From Ruminococcus sp. UBA7014 (GTDB taxonomy: Bacteria > Bacillota > Clostridia > Oscillospirales > Ruminococcaceae): DNA of 10,348 nt. The stretch lies in the NCBI GenBank assembly GCA_002449575.1, contig DJXC01000207.1:5668-16015 (forward strand), in the 5' to 3' direction. Position numbers and translations under genes: made by a program. Of this stretch, positions 1 through 5,269 are shown piece after piece. Position 1 is the stretch's first letter. Each line of letters starts with the position of its first letter. The notes beneath the pieces were generated by a model. It did no database searches and was not told the DNA's origin. It worked only from the letters and a program-made list of their open reading frames with translations.

Positions 1-263
1 TGCCGGAATTCCGCCCAGAACCAAAGCCAGAACCCGTGCCGGAATTCCGCCCAGAACCAAAGCCAGAACCCATACCGGAATTTCACCCAGAACCAAAGCC
101 AGAACCCGTGCCGGAATTCCACCCAGAACCTAAACCAACCCCTGTACATGTACATCAAAAACCCGCAACACTGGGAGAAATTCTGGAAGAACAGGGAATT
201 CCTGCACAGAGAGATTCTGTAGATGAATTAATTGCTAAAATCACAAATGAAGAAAAGAAATAA
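1..263 (+). CDS. Pro/Glu-rich repeat protein, C-terminal part (5' end outside window)
   Basis: This open frame already runs at the left edge, so the true start lies outside the window; the GTG at 36 is only the Val codon of a repeat unit. Seen: four 12-residue units of the form PEF(R/H)PEPKPEP(V/I), the last ending PTPV, then a His/Val linker and a non-repeat tail of about 38 residues with two likely helices (around LGEILEEQG and VDELIAKI), ending in a Lys/Glu-rich stretch. The repeat zone must be extended and disordered, like the proline-rich spacers that let a domain reach across the envelope or link two domains. The gene ends 14 bp before ymdB, so the two are probably co-transcribed. In Bacillus the gene ahead of ymdB is rny; nothing visible here resembles RNase Y. 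Function is not recognised. Confidence 0.7.
   Translation, partial: PEFRPEPKPEPVPEFRPEPKPEPIPEFHPEPKPEPVPEFHPEPKPTPVHVHQKPATLGEILEEQGIPAQRDSVDELIAKITNEEKK
3..146 (+). repeat. Four in-frame 36-bp tandem repeats
   Basis: Units lie at 3-38, 39-74, 75-110 and 111-146, each coding 12 residues of the Pro-Glu-Phe-X-Pro-Glu-Pro-Lys type. The first three are nearly identical in DNA and the last has drifted (aac/acc changes). The array continues to the left edge, so the copy number is unknown. Near-identity at DNA level suggests recent expansion by slippage or recombination. Confidence 0.9.
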
Positions 264-277
264 AAAAGGGTGACTGC

Positions 278-1042
278 ATGAAATTACTGTTTATTGGAGA
301 TGTTGTAGGAAATATTGGCTGCCAGTTCTTAAAAAAGCGGCTGCCGGAGCTGAAAAGGGAATATGGTGCAGAAGTCGTTATTGTCAATGGTGAAAATTCT
401 GCTGACGGAAACGGCATTACAAAATATTCGGCTGACCAGATATTTCAGGCAGGTGCGGATATTATTACAACAGGAAATCACGCCTTTCAGCGGCGGACAG
501 ACTGGCATATTTATGAAAATGACTGCATTATTCGTCCGGCGAATTACGGGGAAGCCTGCCCGGGAAAAGGTGTGACGGTCTGCGACATGGGAAGCTGTCA
601 GATAGCAGTCATCAATCTGGCAGGCGTACTGTTTCTGGAAAGTCTGGAAAATCCGTTTGCTGCTGCGGATGAGATTCTGAAAACCCTGGAAACACCGAAT
701 ATTTTCGTAGATTTTCACGCCGAAGCCACTTCTGAAAAGCGGGCAATGGGTTTTTATTTAGCCGGAAGAGTAACGGCAGTCATGGGAACACATACGCATG
801 TACAGACAGCAGATGCCTGTATTCTGGAAAATCACACAGGATATATCACAGATGCCGGAATGACAGGAGTAGAAGATTCTGTCCTAGGGACAGAAAAGAA
901 AATTGCACTGGAGCGGATGCGTCTGCATGTACCTGTGAGGTATCGGGAAGCAACTGGAGCATGTTATTTGAACGGTGTGTTAATAGAATTTGAGAAAAAA
1001 TGTGGTAAATGTACGAAAATCACACCTCTGATTGTGCGATAA
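278..1042 (+). CDS. ymdB: YmdB-family metallophosphoesterase (2',3'-cyclic-nucleotide phosphodiesterase)
   Basis: The 254-residue product matches the YmdB/TIGR00282 calcineurin-like phosphoesterase family from end to end (about 260 residues is usual). Metal-binding and catalytic motifs are all visible: GDVVG with Asp8, NGENSADG with Glu39 and Asn40, TTGNHAF with Asn67 and His68, VDFHAEATSEKRA with His147, and GTHTHVQTAD with His172 and His174, then TDAGMTG. In Bacillus subtilis YmdB hydrolyses cyclic nucleotides and affects biofilm and motility gene expression; the cytosolic dinuclear-metal enzyme presumably does the same chemistry here. An AAAGGGTGA ribosome site lies 4 bp before the ATG. 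The upstream Pro/Glu-repeat gene is 14 bp away and spoVS follows, keeping the widespread ymdB-spoVS order. The TTGNHAF motif has Phe where Trp is common. Confidence 0.95.
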   Translation: MKLLFIGDVVGNIGCQFLKKRLPELKREYGAEVVIVNGENSADGNGITKYSADQIFQAGADIITTGNHAFQRRTDWHIYENDCIIRPANYGEACPGKGVTVCDMGSCQIAVINLAGVLFLESLENPFAAADEILKTLETPNIFVDFHAEATSEKRAMGFYLAGRVTAVMGTHTHVQTADACILENHTGYITDAGMTGVEDSVLGTEKKIALERMRLHVPVRYREATGACYLNGVLIEFEKKCGKCTKITPLIVR

Positions 1043-1064
1043 TTCACAAAAATAAAAAAAACTA

Positions 1065-1093
1065 TTGCAATTTTGAAAAGAATGTAGTATAAT
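1065..1093 (+). promoter_or_regulatory. Sigma-A-type promoter for spoVS
   Basis: TTGCAA at 1065-1070 and TATAAT at 1088-1093 are separated by exactly 17 bp. The site lies just after the ymdB stop and about 85 bp before the spoVS start, so spoVS can be transcribed apart from ymdB. A second TATAAT at 1138-1143 has no good -35. I see no clear sigma-H element, although sigma H drives spoVS in Bacillus. Confidence 0.7.
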
Positions 1094-1177
1094 AAATTTG
1101 GAGATAAAAAATCATGTTTTCAATTGGTTAAAAATCCTATAATAAAATTTCATTAATACTATGCAGGAGGTTTTTTT

Positions 1178-1438
1178 ATGGAAGTATTAAAAGTATCTTC
1201 CCGTTCTGTTCCCAATTCAGTTGCAGGTGCAATCGCAGGAGTCATCAGAGAAAATAAAAATGTAGAGATTCAGGCAGTTGGTGCAGGTGCAGCAAATCAG
1301 GCAATTAAATCTATTGCTGTAGCAAGAGGATATCTTGCTCCTATTGGAATTGATTTAATTTGCATTCCGGCATTTACCAGTATCCAGATTGATGGTGAAG
1401 ACCGTACTGCAATCAAGCTAATTTGCGAACCTAGATAA
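1178..1438 (+). CDS. spoVS: Stage V sporulation protein S
   Basis: The 86-residue product is a full-length, highly conserved SpoVS: it begins MEVLKVSSRSVPNSVAGA, carries the Gly/Ala-rich core EIQAVGAGAANQAIKSIAVARGYL, and ends with the IDGEDRTAIKL segment. SpoVS is a small Alba-like-fold protein; in Bacillus subtilis it is needed for stage V (coat and heat-resistance) progression, and its loss also affects septation. The molecular role is not fully settled, and nucleic-acid binding is suggested by the fold. AGGAGG at 1165-1170 lies 7 bp before the ATG, a strong ribosome site. It has its own promoter and an intrinsic terminator right after the stop. Presence of spoVS does not by itself prove that the host sporulates, since the gene is retained in some non-spore-forming Clostridia. 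Confidence 0.97.
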   Translation: MEVLKVSSRSVPNSVAGAIAGVIRENKNVEIQAVGAGAANQAIKSIAVARGYLAPIGIDLICIPAFTSIQIDGEDRTAIKLICEPR

Positions 1439-1448
1439 AGAGAGTGAC

Positions 1449-1481
1449 AGCGGCTGTTCTGTTAAAGAACAGCCGCTTTTG
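1449..1481 (+). terminator. Rho-independent terminator of spoVS
   Basis: A perfect 12-bp stem (AGCGGCTGTTCT at 1449-1460, AGAACAGCCGCT at 1466-1477) with loop gttaa is followed by TTTTGTTT. It works on the + strand; the minus strand lacks a T tract here. The stop codon of the convergent XRE gene sits inside the loop, so the stem also encodes the last residues (AAVL) of that protein. Confidence 0.92.
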
Positions 1482-1707
1482 TTTCATCTGATTTGGGATA
1501 GGGAGATTTCTGGTCAGTCAGCCCAAGCAAATAGTCAGTGCTTGTGTGGTAAAACTTGGCAAGTCTTACTGCATTTTCAGCACTTAGAGAAATAATGCCG
1601 TTTTCATATTGAGAATAAGTATTTTGAGAAACGTGAAGATATTCTGCAATCTGTTTCTGCTTGATATCATTGTCTTCACGCAAGTTACGGATACGTTCAA
1701 AAATCAT
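1462..1707 (-). CDS. XRE/Cro-CI family helix-turn-helix regulator
   Basis: The 81-residue product is a single HTH_3 domain. The helix-turn-helix covers about residues 16-37 (KQKQIAEYLHVSQNTYSQYENG) and is followed by the typical ENAVRLAKFYHTSTDYLLGLTD segment. The short C-terminal tail holds no dimerisation or protease domain, so it is a minimal cytosolic DNA-binding repressor, usually a dimer. The start is fixed by GAGGTGAT 5 bp before the ATG. It is divergent from the gene at 1812, and dyads in between suggest that it represses that gene and itself. The 3' end runs into the spoVS terminator stem. It may also control the phage-like operon downstream, but the palindrome before that operon (TGTACA type) differs from the dyads here, so this is not supported by sequence. 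Confidence 0.93.
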   Translation of the reverse strand: MIFERIRNLREDNDIKQKQIAEYLHVSQNTYSQYENGIISLSAENAVRLAKFYHTSTDYLLGLTDQKSPYPKSDETKAAVL

Positions 1708-1735
1708 GCAATATCACCTCAGATAATATTATAGA

Positions 1736-1778
1736 ATATCTGATATACAGATATTGACTTTTATCTGAAATTCGGATA
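1736..1778. promoter_or_regulatory. Paired operator-like dyads between the XRE gene and the 1812 gene
   Basis: Two similar dyads, 25 bp apart start to start: ATATCTG-ATATA-CAGATAT at 1736-1754 (perfect 7-bp arms) and ATCTG-AAATT-CGGAT at 1763-1777 (one mismatch). The first overlaps the spacer upstream of a minus-strand TATAAT (1728-1733) facing the XRE gene; the second lies within the spacer of the plus-strand promoter. A 25-bp spacing puts the sites on roughly the same helix face. This is the layout expected for an autoregulated repressor; binding is inferred. Confidence 0.6.
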
Positions 1779-1782
1779 TAAT
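1754..1782 (+). promoter_or_regulatory. Near-consensus promoter for the 1812 gene
   Basis: TTGACT at 1754-1759, a 17-bp spacer and TATAAT at 1777-1782 form a very strong sigma-A promoter about 30 bp ahead of the gene at 1812. The spacer contains the second operator-like dyad, so the promoter is probably held off by the divergent XRE protein. Confidence 0.8.
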
Positions 1783-1811
1783 AAGAATAGTTTGAAAAAG
1801 GAGGACGAAAT

Positions 1812-2165
1812 ATGCTGGATTATCAGAAATTATACCGTCTTTTGTCAGAGGGTGTCAATCAGGTTGTCCGGGCTATGGAACAGGAAGCAGCCGAAACCCG
1901 GAATTTAGTATTGCAGAAATATGTCGTTTCTATGCACAGATTGCAGGTAGATGCCGAAGAAATGGAATTAAAACAGCTTATAGCAAAGGCGGAACTGCAA
2001 GAAGGCTACAAGACAATGTATTTTCACCTGTTTAATCTGGTAACGGATATGATTAGAAAACTGGATACAGAATCAGAAAGTTTTATTGTCAAGAAGCATA
2101 TGCTGTCCCTCCAGAATGTGCAGAGAGATGCAGAAGATTTATATCTGGAACAGACAGAAGATTAA
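1812..2165 (+). CDS. Small helical protein with internal duplication, unknown function
   Basis: The 117-residue product has no recognised family. It is predicted to be almost wholly alpha-helical and charged, with no signal peptide or membrane segment, so it is likely cytosolic. The two halves resemble each other: YQKLY near residue 4 pairs with YKTMY near 67, and LQKYVVSMHRLQVDAEEMEL pairs with VKKHMLSLQNVQRDAEDLYL, which suggests a tandem duplication of a roughly 50-residue helical hairpin. AAGGAGGA at 1798-1805 lies 6 bp before the ATG. The gene has a near-consensus promoter overlapped by an XRE-type dyad, so it is probably the main target of the divergent regulator. It ends only a few bases before the terminator of the convergent phage-like operon. 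It could be an accessory or regulatory protein of that unit, or an independent two-gene module. Confidence 0.85.
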   Translation: MLDYQKLYRLLSEGVNQVVRAMEQEAAETRNLVLQKYVVSMHRLQVDAEEMELKQLIAKAELQEGYKTMYFHLFNLVTDMIRKLDTESESFIVKKHMLSLQNVQRDAEDLYLEQTED

Positions 2166-2204
2166 AAAAACGTCTCTTTTCACAGAGTAAAGAAAAGAGA
2201 CGTT
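2164..2204 (-). terminator. Rho-independent terminator of the phage-like operon
   Basis: A perfect 13-bp stem (AACGTCTCTTTTC at 2169-2181, GAAAAGAGACGTT at 2192-2204) with a 10-base loop. Read on the minus strand it ends in a run of T (2170 down to 2164), which is canonical. Read on the plus strand it is followed by CTGGCAC and is not a good terminator, although the stem could still weakly stop the convergent transcript. Confidence 0.9.
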
Positions 2205-2298
2205 CTGGCACATGCGGAACTTTTCACCGTGCTGTACCCGGAGAGAAAGAACCGTTTGAAAGTGCTGTATAAGAACAGCCGTACAGCGGCTGGAATTG

Positions 2299-3231
2299 TT
2301 AAGCTGTCAGGTTGTAGAAACCGTCATGATAACAGAATAATTTTGTCCGGAAACCGTTTTTGCCGAATGTACAATGTACCCGGCAGACGGTTTCGTTTTG
2401 TATCACGCTGCTGAAAGAAATAGTTTGTCCAAGCTGTTCATTCTGGAAACCGTCATAGAGCAGATAAGAAGAAGCAGAAGCCCGGCAGGAAAAGAGATTA
2501 CGGAATGTGAGTGCATCCAGAGGGTCATGCCGGAAAGAACTGTCAAATGGGATTTGTTTGTGTCTGACAATATGAAAGGCAGCCGCAGCAGGATTTTCCT
2601 GCTGATAAGTGTTTGGAGTCCCGTCAAAACCTTCCATGTGATAATGACTGATAAGCCTGTTCGTTTCTGTGCATGAGCCGTATTCAAGTATCTGAGAAGC
2701 AGAAAAATCTGTATGCGGCTGATTTTGTGGTCTGGAAAGATAGATATGATTCTGCACTGCATAAGGATAATGACCGGTAATTTTATAGCCGAAGCTGACA
2801 ACACCGTCCCACATAGTATTGCCGGCTTTGACGAAAATATAACCGCTGTCAGGAAGATTTTCATAAGTGAGATAAGGGAATTGGTAAAAGCCCGTCAGCA
2901 GAGAACTGATAGTGAGATTACTGTGCAGACCGGGTTCAAGTTCATTTTGTGTGAGGAGAGAAGGAAAACTTCTGGAAGAGATTCTGACAAAAGAAGTATG
3001 CAGTTTATGAAACTGCTGAACAGAATCGGCAAGACCAAGAAAAATACAGGTATTGTCAAGATAGAGAGCGATTCTGTCAATATCAGCATAATCTGAGCCG
3101 TCAGAAAGAAATTCAGCCGTGACGGATTCAAAAGGCGTATAGATTTCTCTTTCAAGAGAAAAAGCAAGACAGCGGACTTTGATAACAGCATCATTTCCCC
3201 GGAATAAATACAAATGCAGATTTTGTTTCAT
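2299..3231 (-). CDS. Putative phage tail hub (XkdQ / gpD-gp27-like) protein
   Basis: The 310-residue product has the look of baseplate or tail hub proteins of PBSX-like and other contractile-tailed phages. It has an N-terminal beta-rich domain with a PFESVTAEF segment, then SSRSFPSLLTQNE (the 'S-x-LL-x-N-E' region), LPDSGYIFVKAGNTMWDGVVSFGY, PYAVQNHIYLS and an ETNRLISHYH region. In such phages the hub forms the base of the tail tube under the spike. The start is ATG at 3231 rather than the ATG 39 bases upstream, because it makes an ATGA overlap with the previous stop and has AGGAGG 10 bp before it. It is the last gene of the operon, about 95 bp before the terminator. No tape measure or sheath gene is beside it, which is odd for a hub. 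The family call rests on pattern resemblance only. Confidence 0.55.
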   Translation of the reverse strand: MKQNLHLYLFRGNDAVIKVRCLAFSLEREIYTPFESVTAEFLSDGSDYADIDRIALYLDNTCIFLGLADSVQQFHKLHTSFVRISSRSFPSLLTQNELEPGLHSNLTISSLLTGFYQFPYLTYENLPDSGYIFVKAGNTMWDGVVSFGYKITGHYPYAVQNHIYLSRPQNQPHTDFSASQILEYGSCTETNRLISHYHMEGFDGTPNTYQQENPAAAAFHIVRHKQIPFDSSFRHDPLDALTFRNLFSCRASASSYLLYDGFQNEQLGQTISFSSVIQNETVCRVHCTFGKNGFRTKLFCYHDGFYNLTA

Positions 3232-3614
3232 AAGACAGTCGCCTCCTGAATGGAAGGAGATTCCGGACAATAAAACAAGAGGACAAGTTCAGGCGTATCT
3301 TGTTGTTCGGTAACAGAATAGCCGCAAAGCAGCGCATGAGAAAAAGAAAGCGAGCCAAGGGAGAGCGTTTGTTCCGTAAGCATATTTTGCGCAAGCGTAA
3401 AGATGACAGTTTCCGGAGTATAAGAAGGAGAAAGTCTGCCTTTGAGTTTCAGGCGGCAGCCTTTTTTCCAGTAGCCGGAAAGCACGGAAGACCCGTCTGC
3501 TGCACCGGATTCACTGAGAGCAGAAGTTTCAGAAAGCTGATACCCAGAAAGGCAAAGTGTCAGATTTCCGAATGTGAGAGGGAAACTTTTCAGATTCTGG
3601 ATAAGATAATTCAT
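3228..3614 (-). CDS. Unknown phage-like structural protein, 128 aa
   Basis: Not recognised. The product is likely beta-rich, with short strands such as PLTFGNLTLCLSGYQ and GCRLKLKGRLSP, one possible helix (PETVIFTLAQNML) and a Ser/Thr-rich first third; there is no signal peptide or membrane segment. It lies between the tail-terminator-like gene and the hub-like gene, overlapping both by ATGA (start overlaps the preceding stop at 3611-3614, stop overlaps the hub start at 3228-3231), so translation of the three is coupled. AGGAGG is 7 bp before the ATG. In complete contractile phages this position would hold sheath, tube, chaperone, tape measure and LysM genes; this single small protein might be a tube, an adaptor or a baseplate piece, but the sequence does not decide. 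Confidence 0.75.
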   Translation of the reverse strand: MNYLIQNLKSFPLTFGNLTLCLSGYQLSETSALSESGAADGSSVLSGYWKKGCRLKLKGRLSPSYTPETVIFTLAQNMLTEQTLSLGSLSFSHALLCGYSVTEQQDTPELVLLFYCPESPSIQEATVL

Positions 3615-4033
3615 GTGGAAACCTCCTGTTCTGTATCTGGAAAATAAAGACCCTTGATGCGGAATGTTGCAGAATAAACAAGCTTTTGCAGCTGTAAATC
3701 TGTTTTAGGTGCATCAGACTGCATTTCAGAAAGAAAACAGTTCGCTGAAAGCAGAGCCGGAACAAGAAAAGTATAGAAGAATGAAAGTAATTTTTCGTTT
3801 GGAGTAGTAAGCGGCGCAAGGAGAGAAATCCGGAAATCTGCAATAAAGGGAGTTATCCTGACAGAACCGTCCGGGAATGCCTGACCAGACCGGAAAGAGT
3901 GCGGAGAAATGACAGTGAATAATTTTGAGGATTTGGAAGAAACAGGAACAGCATCAAAAGAAGGATAAATTTCAGAATATTGTGGAAGCTGATTTTTCAG
4001 GAGTGAGAGAAGAAGGGAGAGAAGTTCATTCAT
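3611..4033 (-). CDS. Putative neck / tail-terminator-like protein
   Basis: The 140-residue product begins with a leucine-rich amphipathic helix (MNELLSLLLSLLKNQLP). It continues with alternating strands and an helical middle (LTTPNEKLLSFFYTFLVPALL), ending in a strand pattern LVYSATFRIKGLYFP. That alpha/beta layout and length resemble tail-terminator or tail-completion proteins, which cap the tail tube and join it to the head; the match is by shape and position only. I chose ATG 4033 over the upstream ATG at 4093 because GGGGGTGA lies 6 bp before it and it starts 5 bp after the stop of the preceding gene, whereas the longer form would overlap that gene by about 55 bp. It overlaps the next gene by ATGA. 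Confidence 0.7.
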   Translation of the reverse strand: MNELLSLLLSLLKNQLPQYSEIYPSFDAVPVSSKSSKLFTVISPHSFRSGQAFPDGSVRITPFIADFRISLLAPLTTPNEKLLSFFYTFLVPALLSANCFLSEMQSDAPKTDLQLQKLVYSATFRIKGLYFPDTEQEVST

Positions 4034-4038
4034 CAGAT

Positions 4039-4395
4039 TCACCCCCTGACACTGGCAAAGAAGAAATTTTTTTCTTGAAGCAAATCGGCACACAGAGCCT
4101 TATAAGAGCTGACAAGCTGTTCCGCAAAGCGGATTTGCTGGGAAGCGTCAGAAGGTTTGGCAACAGTGCCGGCATAAGTGGCAAGAGCCTTTTCTCTTGC
4201 GCCGAACATCTGCGTATAACGGAGATTCGCAACAGCAGCAGCAAGGTAACAGAGCCGTACTTCCTGCTCATCAGTATCCTGCCGGAGGGAAGATTTCACT
4301 TCCTGAATGGCAGTCATAAGCAGAGGCATATATTTTTGAGTTTCTTCTTCTCCGGAGAACAGCCGGAAAAGAGAATAAATCATTTGCATATTCAT
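4039..4395 (-). CDS. Putative head-tail connector (adaptor) protein
   Basis: The 118-residue product is nearly all helical: LLMTAIQEVKSSLR, an Ala-rich helix EVRLCYLAAAVANLRYTQMF, then ASQQIRFAEQLVSSYKALCADLL. This pattern and size fit the adaptor proteins that dock on the portal (gp6/gp15-like connectors), and the position directly after the head genes agrees. AGGAGG stands 10 bp before the ATG; two further ATG codons lie within the first five codons, so the exact start could shift slightly. The gene begins 21 bp after the protease-like gene and its stop is 5 bp from the next start. I see no separate head-closure (stopper) gene. The assignment is by position and fold impression, not by a named motif. 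Confidence 0.65.
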   Translation of the reverse strand: MNMQMIYSLFRLFSGEEETQKYMPLLMTAIQEVKSSLRQDTDEQEVRLCYLAAAVANLRYTQMFGAREKALATYAGTVAKPSDASQQIRFAEQLVSSYKALCADLLQEKNFFFASVRG

Positions 4396-4416
4396 AACAA
4401 AAAATCCTCCTGAAAA

Positions 4417-5211
4417 TTATCTTTGTCTGAAATCAGCAAGCTGAACAGCTGCATCAGCAAGAGAATGTTCCTGTTCAAGGAGAGATTTTTTAAACTGTAC
4501 AAGTTCAAAGAGGTTCATTTTTTCGGCAGCAAAGCAGAGAGCTTTAGAAACAGGTTGCTGGGACTGATTCCGGCAAAGTGCGAGAACTTCTGCACGGGTC
4601 TGCTGTTCAAGTTCGCTGAGAAGAGTTTGCAGAGAAACATCCGGCGAAGTGAAACCGGAAACAGCGAAATGTTTGGTAACACCGGCAGCAGGTTGTGCCG
4701 GAACAGCCACAAAACTCCATTCATATGCATCCTGAACGTCATCAAGGATAGTAAAGCAGAGCTGTTGCCCGTAATATCTGCCGGGAACATGCTGACAATT
4801 ATCAGCACCGCAGACAGAGCAGGTATGCTTGACAGCAGAACAGGCGACACTGACTTCTTTTTTGATACCGGCATCAATTTCACGGATAAAATCAGCATTG
4901 GAATCGGTGCGGAGCATATAAGCATGACCCTTGAGAGAAATAAGAGGTCTGCCGTCTTTGGTTTTGCTGTCAGAGGATTTGACAAGTTCAGTATCATAAA
5001 TTCTTGCAGTTTGTCCGGCAGATTTGGGATTATGGTCAAAAATACCAGTTTTGCCGATAAAGAGCGGCTGCATCTGTTCAAGAGCGTGTTCCGAGAAGCA
5101 TTCACAGTCTCTGTCAATATCATTATTGCAGAGAATAACATCAAAGAGATAGAGTTCCTCTTCTGAGAGTTCACGGCGGGTGAACTGATTAATTTTTTCC
5201 AGATTTGACAT
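4417..5211 (-). CDS. Prohead serine protease-like protein (XkdF / peptidase U35 type)
   Basis: The 264-residue product resembles phage prohead proteases, which trim scaffold and capsid N-termini during head maturation. The N-terminal part has LFDVILCNNDIDRDCECFS and TGIFDHNP with the likely catalytic His60. The segment GIKKEVSVACSAV carries the likely nucleophile Ser121, and YEWSFVAVPAQPAAGV follows near 163-177, as in the family. Between them is a Cys-x2-Cys-x4-Cys-x-His cluster (131, 134, 139, 141) that could bind zinc. Residues about 190-264 are helical and Gln/Leu-rich, like a fused scaffold-type tail. AAAGGATGA lies about 11 bp before the ATG. It follows the capsid gene rather than preceding it, the reverse of the usual order. 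Whether it is active or only a scaffold cannot be told. Confidence 0.75.
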   Translation of the reverse strand: MSNLEKINQFTRRELSEEELYLFDVILCNNDIDRDCECFSEHALEQMQPLFIGKTGIFDHNPKSAGQTARIYDTELVKSSDSKTKDGRPLISLKGHAYMLRTDSNADFIREIDAGIKKEVSVACSAVKHTCSVCGADNCQHVPGRYYGQQLCFTILDDVQDAYEWSFVAVPAQPAAGVTKHFAVSGFTSPDVSLQTLLSELEQQTRAEVLALCRNQSQQPVSKALCFAAEKMNLFELVQFKKSLLEQEHSLADAAVQLADFRQR

Positions 5212-5241
5212 AAAACAGAATCATCCTTTCATAAGGGTCAG

Positions 5242-5264
5242 GGCAGAGAGAAAGACTCTCTGCC
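5242..5264 (-). other. Stem-loop between capsid and protease genes
   Basis: A perfect 9-bp stem (GGCAGAGAG at 5242-5250, CTCTCTGCC at 5256-5264) with a 5-base loop lies 5 bp after the capsid stop codon in the 58-bp spacer. On the minus strand it is followed by CTGACCCTTATG with no T tract, so it is a poor terminator. It may protect the 3' end of an upstream capsid mRNA segment or thin transcription into the next genes. Confidence 0.65.
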
Positions 5265-5269
5265 AAAGA

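Noticed and set aside
3..146. CRISPR-like regular repeats at the left edge
   Set aside because: The 36-bp units are directly abutting, in frame and code for a Pro/Glu-rich peptide; there are no spacers and no cas genes.
141..156. TGTACATGTACA in the repeat gene as another copy of the operator-like palindrome
   Set aside because: It lies in coding sequence for the Val-His-Val-His linker, lacks the 4-bp spacer and A/T flanks, and is likely chance.
1065..1177. Sigma-H promoter for spoVS
   Set aside because: No AGGA-N-GAAT arrangement with suitable spacing is visible; a sigma-A type pair explains the region better.
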